Positions 6,404 through 11,389 of a DNA stretch of 11,389 bases are shown in pieces (the stretch's first letter is position 1; each line of letters begins with the position of its first letter). The translations under genes were made by a program, and so were the position numbers. The notes beneath the pieces are model-generated. The model was not told the DNA's origin and made no database searches. It saw only the letters and a list, made by a program, of their open reading frames with translations. Origin of the DNA: Chitinophagaceae bacterium (GTDB lineage: Bacteria; Bacteroidota; Bacteroidia; Chitinophagales; Chitinophagaceae); assembly GCA_947463105.1 (NCBI GenBank), contig CANHSD010000078.1, forward strand, positions 1 to 11,389, in the 5' to 3' direction.

Positions 6404-9400
6404 TTATTTGAATGTAGTCCTGAAACCAATGGTATAGAAAGCTGGCATCCTTCCGGTTCTAGTACCGCTGCTCAGGTTGAAAAATTCAGGATCAATGTTT
6501 GCATCGTTGTTTCTCCACAACATTACATTGTTGACCTGCGCGTAAATGGAACATGCTGACATACTCAATTTGCTGGCCACAGCTGTTGGAATGGCATAAT
6601 TCAACGTCATGTCGCGCAATTTGGCATAGGATGCACTCATCACATGCGTATTGGCCTGTGTATATATGTTCAGCAGGCGCAAACCATTCTGTGCAGTATT
6701 TCCGGTATAGCGGGGAACATTGGTGGTTTGCTCATCACCTGGTTTTTGCCATCTTTCTGCCAGGTAGATCGGCACATTGGTAGACAAACGACCCGTAAAG
6801 AATTGATTGACATCCCTGCGCATTACATTGCCAAAATTATACACGACCAAAAAGGAAAGCGTGAAATTTCCATAGGTCAGGTTATTGGTAATCCCACCAT
6901 ACCAAAGTGGCTGGGTCGTTCCCATGTACAAAGGATCGGCGATCGTAAAATCAGCGGATCGGCGGGCAGAGTCCTTTCCATTGGCCTTCAATGCAACTGG
7001 ATTTCCCAGTCGATCCAGACCGGCATAATTGTATGCGAACAAACCATAAGCAGAATATCCCTCAGTAAAAGTTGAATTGACTTTTGATGCCGCAGTTTGG
7101 GTTAAAGCAGACTTCAGGCTAAGGATCTTGTTCTCATTGTAAGAGAGCGTAAAGTCAGTGGTCCACTTGAATTTTTTGCTCTCGACATTGCTTGTATTGA
7201 TTTGAATTTCAATTCCCTTGTTCTCAAGATTCCCCAGGTTGTTGTAAGCGAATGACCAACCGGTTGTGGGATCAGCAGGCTGAAAACCCAGGAGGTCTGT
7301 AGTGCTTTTCTTGTATACATCAACAGATCCGGAAATCTTGTTACCAAACAATGCAAAATCTAAAGCAATATTGGTTGTGGCCGTTCTTTCCCAACCAATC
7401 TTCTCGTTGCGGGGATACAAAACAGTATAACCCGTTCCGAGTCCAGAAAAATAGGCAACATTGGCCGCTGTCACAATATCATATGGTCCTCCAGATCCGG
7501 GATTGGGAGCATTTCCACCCAATCCGTAGGTCACCCGAAGGTTGAGGTTGTTGATGTCTGTTGACTTGAAAAAGGATTCCTTGGAAATATTCCAGGCGCC
7601 GCCCAAACTCCATATGGGCTTGTATTGAAGGCTCCTGTCGGTACCAAACAAGTTGGACTGATCAACACGAATGCTTCCATTCAGGGTATACTTCCTGTTG
7701 TACGTGTATGCAGTATTGGCATAGGCAGATACAAACCGCCTCTCGATTTCAGAATAAGTAACCGGCCTTGAATTCAAGACATTGTTGGTTGTTCTCGCTG
7801 GCTGATAATTCACCGGAGCAACAACACCCCGTACTGCCAATGAATCTTCATTGTACAAAGCATAGGTCATTGTTTGAAAATCATAGCCACGCCTGTAATT
7901 CTGAACACCTGTGTTCAGGTTGTTCCTGAGTTCAGTACCTGCAATGGCTGTAACCTGATGTTTCTGTGCAAAGATCCTGTCAAAATTCAACTGGTTCCTC
8001 ACTGTCCAGGCTACTGCAGCTGTATTTTGTGTGCTGAAATGACCGCCAGTTCTGGGGAGGTAATAGGTGGGTGCTATACCCGGGCCTCCTCCTGCTTTTG
8101 TAAAATATACCAACTCATCCCTGACCTTGTAGGAATTTTGATTGTAGTATTCATATGCATCTGTATTGGCCCTCTGGTATTGTGCTCTGGCCTCATACGT
8201 CAGTCCCCTGAAGAGTTTGATGGTAAGACCGGCATTGATCCGGGCAGAAAAATTAACCCTGTCGTTGAGGGTATTGTCAGGTTCCTGCAATGGAACATAA
8301 TCAAGGTTGACCAAACTTTGTGCTTCAGAACTGGCCCTGAATTCTTCCTGGCGCTTTAAATAGGCTTGAGAGAGTGGATTGCCCTGGGCATCTGCAAACA
8401 TGGCATAAGGCAGGTAGTTGCTGTTGGTTCCTGGTAGATCGCTCAGGAGGAAATTTTTGGTTTTCTCATAGGCGATATTGGTGATGATGTCCAACTTGAT
8501 GGCAGGTGAAAATGTAAAATTCTGCCTGAGGTTCATCTGGTAGCGACTGAGATCGGTCTTCTTATCGTTTTTATCCAACGTATAGGCAAGTGACCCATAA
8601 TAGGAATGAAACTTGCTGCCTCCATCAAAGTTCAAACTATTGTTGACCAGCATGGATGGCTGCGTTAAATATTGATTGATTTGTCCGCGGTTGTTGTATT
8701 GCGCCAATGAGTCAAACCTTGAACTGGCAAGTGATGCACTGATGAGTCCGCGAGAGAGGTCGTATTGGATCCGCTCATGGGGAGGAATGATGGGAGTAGC
8801 ACCAATAAAATTGGTAACCGTTGCCCAGGGATAATCCGTTGCAGAGAAAATCCCTTTTGCGGTTTCCAAAAACTGGGATGTGCCCATCATGTTGAAATAG
8901 TCAAGATCAGGACGTCCCCTCAAGGTGGTAAAGGCATTGAACTGCAGCTTGATCTTCTGTGGTTGGTTTGTGCTTTTGCCCTTTTTGGTTTCGATAACAA
9001 TAACACCATTGGCAGCCGCCGCACCCCAGATGGAAGCCGCTGTCGCATCCCGCAATACTGTCATTGATTCAACATCCTGTGGATTAATCAGCGTAGCGAC
9101 TGAAGCATAATCACTGATGGGGACCCCGTCAACAACAATCAATGGTGCCCTTGAAGCCTGTATGGTGGTAAGGCCCCTGATCAGAAACTTTTCGTTGCTT
9201 GCCCCGTAGTTGACGGAAAGTCCTGGAACCAGGCCCTCCAGACGATCAACCACATTCATGCTCAGGCTTTTCTTATTGATGTCTTCATTGTTCACGGTTG
9301 AAAATGAACCGGTACTCCTTTCCTTTGGCAGTGCCTGGTAACCTGTATACACCAAGGCAATTGATTTCAGGTTCTGAGACTGTGGAACCAACTGAATAGT

Positions 9401-10000
9401 GTATTGTTTGTTTGTTCCCAATTTGTAGGTGGCCATTGTGTAACCAACGAAAGAAACAACAATGGTTTGACCAGGGTCTGCGTCAATGCTGAATTTGCCA
9501 TCCTTGTTGGTAACCGCCATCTTGTTGGTTTCTTTCACAGTAATGGTAGCACCTTCCAACGGAACACCGAGGGTATCTGTCACCCGGCCTGAAATGGTAT
9601 TGGCCACCTGCTGCAATGCTTTTGCAGGTGATGATATTGCCTGCTTTTCCTTAACAACAATTGTCTTTTCTACAACAGAAAAACCGATGGGTAGATTTTT
9701 GAAACACAATTCCAACGCATCCTTCAGGTTGCGATTAGAGATATCAATGCTGACCTTTCCAGCCTTGTTCAACAATTCATCTTTGTAAAAAAATTGGAAG
9801 CCGGTTTGGCGATTGATTTCTGTAAAAACCTTCTGCAGCGTTGCGTTTTTCAGGTTCAATGTCACCTGTTGTGAATAGGAATGTGCGGAAACCTGTAAAA
9901 AGGCCGCCAACAACATCACCGCAGTAAACTTCATCTTGAGCAGGCTTTTAGGCCCTTTTCCTGTACAGAAATACAGGAAACCCTTCTTCTCTACATGCAT
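6404..10000 (-). CDS. SusC/RagA-family TonB-dependent receptor with STN signalling domain (susC-2), full length
   Basis: A complete outer-membrane TonB-dependent transporter and signal transducer of 1198 residues. In order: an N-terminal extension (1-22), a signal peptide (MKFTAVMLLAAFLQVSA, cleavage near SYSQ, ~44), an STN domain (~45-117, ending EKTIVVK), a carboxypeptidase-regulatory-like domain (~136-205, ISGRVTDTLGVPLEGATITV), a SusC plug (~218-345, with APLIVVDGVPISD and NGVIVIETKKGK), and a 22-strand-type barrel ending FYTIGFRTTFK. The linker reads VYTGYQALPKERSTGSF instead of the VIGYG type of the other receptor, which marks a different SusC subgroup. The STN domain implies signalling through FecR-2, encoded immediately upstream; SusD and TlpA genes follow with short gaps. 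ATG 10000 gives the long form and ATG 9934 the form starting at the signal peptide. The only cysteines outside the signal region appear to be Cys99 in STN and one near the C-terminus. The substrate is unknown. Confidence 0.96.
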   Translation of the reverse strand: MHVEKKGFLYFCTGKGPKSLLKMKFTAVMLLAAFLQVSAHSYSQQVTLNLKNATLQKVFTEINRQTGFQFFYKDELLNKAGKVSIDISNRNLKDALELCFKNLPIGFSVVEKTIVVKEKQAISSPAKALQQVANTISGRVTDTLGVPLEGATITVKETNKMAVTNKDGKFSIDADPGQTIVVSFVGYTMATYKLGTNKQYTIQLVPQSQNLKSIALVYTGYQALPKERSTGSFSTVNNEDINKKSLSMNVVDRLEGLVPGLSVNYGASNEKFLIRGLTTIQASRAPLIVVDGVPISDYASVATLINPQDVESMTVLRDATAASIWGAAAANGVIVIETKKGKSTNQPQKIKLQFNAFTTLRGRPDLDYFNMMGTSQFLETAKGIFSATDYPWATVTNFIGATPIIPPHERIQYDLSRGLISASLASSRFDSLAQYNNRGQINQYLTQPSMLVNNSLNFDGGSKFHSYYGSLAYTLDKNDKKTDLSRYQMNLRQNFTFSPAIKLDIITNIAYEKTKNFLLSDLPGTNSNYLPYAMFADAQGNPLSQAYLKRQEEFRASSEAQSLVNLDYVPLQEPDNTLNDRVNFSARINAGLTIKLFRGLTYEARAQYQRANTDAYEYYNQNSYKVRDELVYFTKAGGGPGIAPTYYLPRTGGHFSTQNTAAVAWTVRNQLNFDRIFAQKHQVTAIAGTELRNNLNTGVQNYRRGYDFQTMTYALYNEDSLAVRGVVAPVNYQPARTTNNVLNSRPVTYSEIERRFVSAYANTAYTYNRKYTLNGSIRVDQSNLFGTDRSLQYKPIWSLGGAWNISKESFFKSTDINNLNLRVTYGLGGNAPNPGSGGPYDIVTAANVAYFSGLGTGYTVLYPRNEKIGWERTATTNIALDFALFGNKISGSVDVYKKSTTDLLGFQPADPTTGWSFAYNNLGNLENKGIEIQINTSNVESKKFKWTTDFTLSYNENKILSLKSALTQTAASKVNSTFTEGYSAYGLFAYNYAGLDRLGNPVALKANGKDSARRSADFTIADPLYMGTTQPLWYGGITNNLTYGNFTLSFLVVYNFGNVMRRDVNQFFTGRLSTNVPIYLAERWQKPGDEQTTNVPRYTGNTAQNGLRLLNIYTQANTHVMSASYAKLRDMTLNYAIPTAVASKLSMSACSIYAQVNNVMLWRNNDANIDPEFFNLSSGTRTGRMPAFYTIGFRTTFK
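9957..9980 (-). other. Perfect hairpin in the first codons of susC-2
   Basis: Two 9-base arms, TTTCCTGTA and TACAGGAAA, are perfect inverted complements around a 6-base loop. The hairpin lies 21 to 44 bases into the susC-2 reading frame, inside the poorly conserved N-terminal extension (residues ~8-15). In mRNA it would form at the edge of the initiating ribosome's footprint. The equivalent part of susC-1 has only a weak 5-base pairing. It may tune translation or may be chance. Confidence 0.5.
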
Positions 10001-10026
10001 AATCTTGGTTGTTTTGGTTTATGATC
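10001..10026 (-). promoter_or_regulatory. A/C-rich 5' leader of susC-2
   Basis: On the coding strand, ATCATAAACC leads into an A/C-rich tract ending CCAAGATT just before ATGCAT. It is close to the leader of susC-1 at 1621-1596. There is no Shine-Dalgarno sequence. The likeness between otherwise diverged genes suggests selection on initiation or on an overlapping regulatory signal. Confidence 0.5.
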
Positions 10027-10034
10027 AATATATA

Positions 10035-10082
10035 GTCTACTTTATAGGTAGACAATACCTTAATTGTCTGATAGGTAACCCA
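10035..10082 (-). promoter_or_regulatory. Overlapping inverted repeats and TGGGTTACCTA element in the fecR-2/susC-2 gap
   Basis: Three pairings compete for the same bases: GTCTAC (10035-10040) with GTAGAC (10048-10053), AGGTA (10046-10050) with TACCT (10056-10060), and AGACAAT (10050-10056) with ATTGTCT (10063-10069). Only one can form at a time. Just upstream in the direction of transcription is TGGGTTACCTATC (10082-10070), the counterpart of the element before susC-1. No terminator is visible in this gap, so fecR-2 and susC-2 may be co-transcribed, perhaps with an extra ECF-dependent promoter here. Confidence 0.4.
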
Positions 10083-10103
10083 TTGCCACAGGATTGTTTA
10101 TGA

Positions 10104-11273
10104 TTAAAACACAACAATCGTTCTTCCTTCTATCGCAAATCGAACGCCGCCCTCTTCCATGATTTTCAGTACTTGAGAGAGATTGGTTTTTCTGCTCACA
10201 ATTCCCGAAAATGTCTCTGGATTGAACTTACCCTTGTATACAACATCAATGTCGTACCAGCGACTGATCTCTCGCATGATGCTTTTTACATCCATGCCCT
10301 TGAAAATAAAAAGGTCATTTTTCCAGGCAACTTCTTGTTCCACATCAACACCATCAATCACCTGCATGTGAGGTTGTTCATAGGCAACCCTGATTTGCTG
10401 TCCGGGAAGAAGGGCCTGGGTTTTGCCCATCATCATGAAATTGATTTTTCCTTCAAGCAGGGTGGTTCTCAGCAAATCCTCATCCTGGTATGCATTGACA
10501 TTGAAGGCAGTACCCTTCACTTCGATCCTGGAACCGTTTTGCAAAGAAACCTTAAATGGTTTTTCACCTTTTTTAACTTCAAAATAAGCTTCCCCCATCA
10601 GTTCCACCTGTCTTTCCTTTCCTTTAAACACAACGGGGAAACGAAGGGATGAGGCCGCATTCAACCAGACAACCGATCCATCAGACAAGACCAATTGGTA
10701 CTTGCCTCCCCTTGGTGTCTGAATAGTATTGTAGGTGATGTCAGCATTGTCATTATCGCCATTGTACTGCAGCGTCCCATCCATTTTTATCACTTGCACA
10801 TTCCCCTCTGCAGCGATGTCACCATTGGGAACAGCATCAAGAGAAATGATGTTGCCATCAGCCAAAGTAAGTGTTGCCTTGGTTCCGCCCGGGAGTATTT
10901 CAACAGGCGCTGCTGAAGATTGAACAGGCTGGTCCATATTTGTTCTCCAGATAAAAAATGATGCCACCAATACTGCTGCTGCTGCCCAGGCGAAACGCTT
11001 GCGAAAACTGGAAACATTTTTTACAACAGGAGCTGATTGGCTTATTTCCGATACAGCGCTCACCTTATTCCAGGCAGCATCCACGGACAAGGAATTCATG
11101 AAATCAATGGCCGATTGCTGCGCATCGCCTTCCCTAAGCCCGTCATAAACCATTTGGTGGGATGGGTCGGCTTCCAACCAGGCATTCAGTTCTCCTTGCT
11201 CTTCTGGCGTCAACCCATGGTTGATCTGCCTCGAGATCAGATTGGCATAATACAAAAGCGTTTCCATTTCCAT
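10104..11273 (-). CDS. FecR-family anti-sigma factor (fecR-2)
   Basis: An inner-membrane anti-sigma regulator of 389 residues. Residues 1-90 are the cytoplasmic sigma-binding part and have the usual start of the family (YYANLISRQINHGLTPEEQ, LNAWLEADPSHQ). The membrane segment is ~94-109 (FAWAAAAVLVASFFIW). The periplasmic FecR domain covers ~187-275 (PRGGKYQLVLSDGSVVWLN, MGEAYFEV, GTAFNVNAY, TTLLEGKI), then PGQQIRV, and the DUF4974 domain ~317-389 (ISRWYDIDVVY). It is a clear paralogue of fecR-1, most alike in the periplasmic half and diverged in the N-terminal sigma-binding half. That pattern suggests each recognises its own sigma factor. It precedes susC-2 by 103 bases and should receive its STN signal. 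ATG 11273 is fixed by an in-frame TAG eight codons upstream; ATG 11267 is the only near alternative. Its sigma gene is not in the window. Confidence 0.96.
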   Translation of the reverse strand: MEMETLLYYANLISRQINHGLTPEEQGELNAWLEADPSHQMVYDGLREGDAQQSAIDFMNSLSVDAAWNKVSAVSEISQSAPVVKNVSSFRKRFAWAAAAVLVASFFIWRTNMDQPVQSSAAPVEILPGGTKATLTLADGNIISLDAVPNGDIAAEGNVQVIKMDGTLQYNGDNDNADITYNTIQTPRGGKYQLVLSDGSVVWLNAASSLRFPVVFKGKERQVELMGEAYFEVKKGEKPFKVSLQNGSRIEVKGTAFNVNAYQDEDLLRTTLLEGKINFMMMGKTQALLPGQQIRVAYEQPHMQVIDGVDVEQEVAWKNDLFIFKGMDVKSIMREISRWYDIDVVYKGKFNPETFSGIVSRKTNLSQVLKIMEEGGVRFAIEGRTIVVF

Positions 11274-11389
11274 TGGCTCGTTATTGACCTGCTGCTACAA
11301 TTCTGCATGAATTGAGACAACGATAAATGATAAAACAACTGAACCTGAATTCCGGGTGAAAGAAAAAGAAAATAATTGCTGAAAAAATA
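11274..11389 (-). other. Upstream region of fecR-2; no gene assigned
   Basis: These last 116 bases hold no recognisable protein. A sigma gene would be expected just upstream and one reading frame stays open to a stop near 11279, with a hydrophobic stretch (IFSAIIFFFF) that could be a sigma C-terminal tail. There are too few residues and no motif to call it. A small inverted repeat, CAATTC-N5-GAATTG, lies at 11298-11314. No convincing promoter was found. Confidence 0.3.

Noticed and set aside
7874..8359. Plus-strand open frame of 161 codons, rich in Cys and Ile
   Set aside because: Antisense to the barrel region of susC-2, which has continuous family signatures. The odd composition reflects the complement of receptor codons.
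10000..10007. TAATCTTG at the susC-2 start as a second antisense promoter
   Set aside because: It matches seven of eight -7 positions, but there is no -33 element at the right distance and no plus-strand terminator in the gap.
1..11389. tRNA, rRNA, CRISPR array, transposase or attachment site
   Set aside because: No cloverleaf, regularly spaced repeat, transposase motif or terminal inverted repeat was seen. Nearly all sequence is accounted for by receptor-operon genes.

Overview
The window comes from a member of the Bacteroidota. The resemblance is closest to the Chitinophagaceae: SusC/RagA and SusD/RagB outer-membrane proteins, FecR anti-sigma factors with the Bacteroidota domain layout, A/C-rich leaders without Shine-Dalgarno sequences, and TonB receptors with an STN domain and a long N-terminal extension. 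This placement is inferred from protein architecture, not from a database search. Every protein gene lies on the minus strand, so transcription runs from high to low coordinates.

Reading with transcription, the first unit is fecR-2 (11273-10104), a full-length SusC/RagA receptor with a signal-transducing STN domain (10000-6404), a SusD/RagB lipoprotein (6382-4925) and a periplasmic TlpA-like thiol-disulfide oxidoreductase (4893-3724). The last three are separated by only 21 and 31 bases. A strong intrinsic terminator at 3702-3673 closes the unit. A second unit then begins: an ECF sigma factor (3556-2972), fecR-1 (2916-1711, TTG start) and another STN-containing SusC/RagA receptor (1595 to beyond the left edge, first 531 residues only).

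Both units have the logic of cell-surface signalling. Ligand binding at the outer-membrane receptor is passed through its periplasmic STN domain to the periplasmic part of FecR. This releases an ECF sigma factor that transcribes the receptor operon. SusC and SusD form the import complex. No glycoside hydrolase, peptidase or other degradative enzyme lies in the window, so the substrates cannot be named. The second unit carries its own sigma gene. The partner sigma of fecR-2 is not visible and probably lies beyond the right edge.

The most interesting non-coding signal is in the fecR-1/susC-1 gap. On the plus strand, antisense to the operon, a perfect Bacteroidota -7 box (TAACTTTG) overlaps the susC start codon. 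About 90 bases downstream is a plus-strand hairpin followed by eight Ts. This matches the size, place and orientation of the DonS-type cis-antisense sRNAs that repress susC operons in Bacteroides. The fecR-2/susC-2 gap lacks the terminator and instead holds overlapping, mutually exclusive inverted repeats. The core gene families are well known; the novelty, if any, is in regulation.
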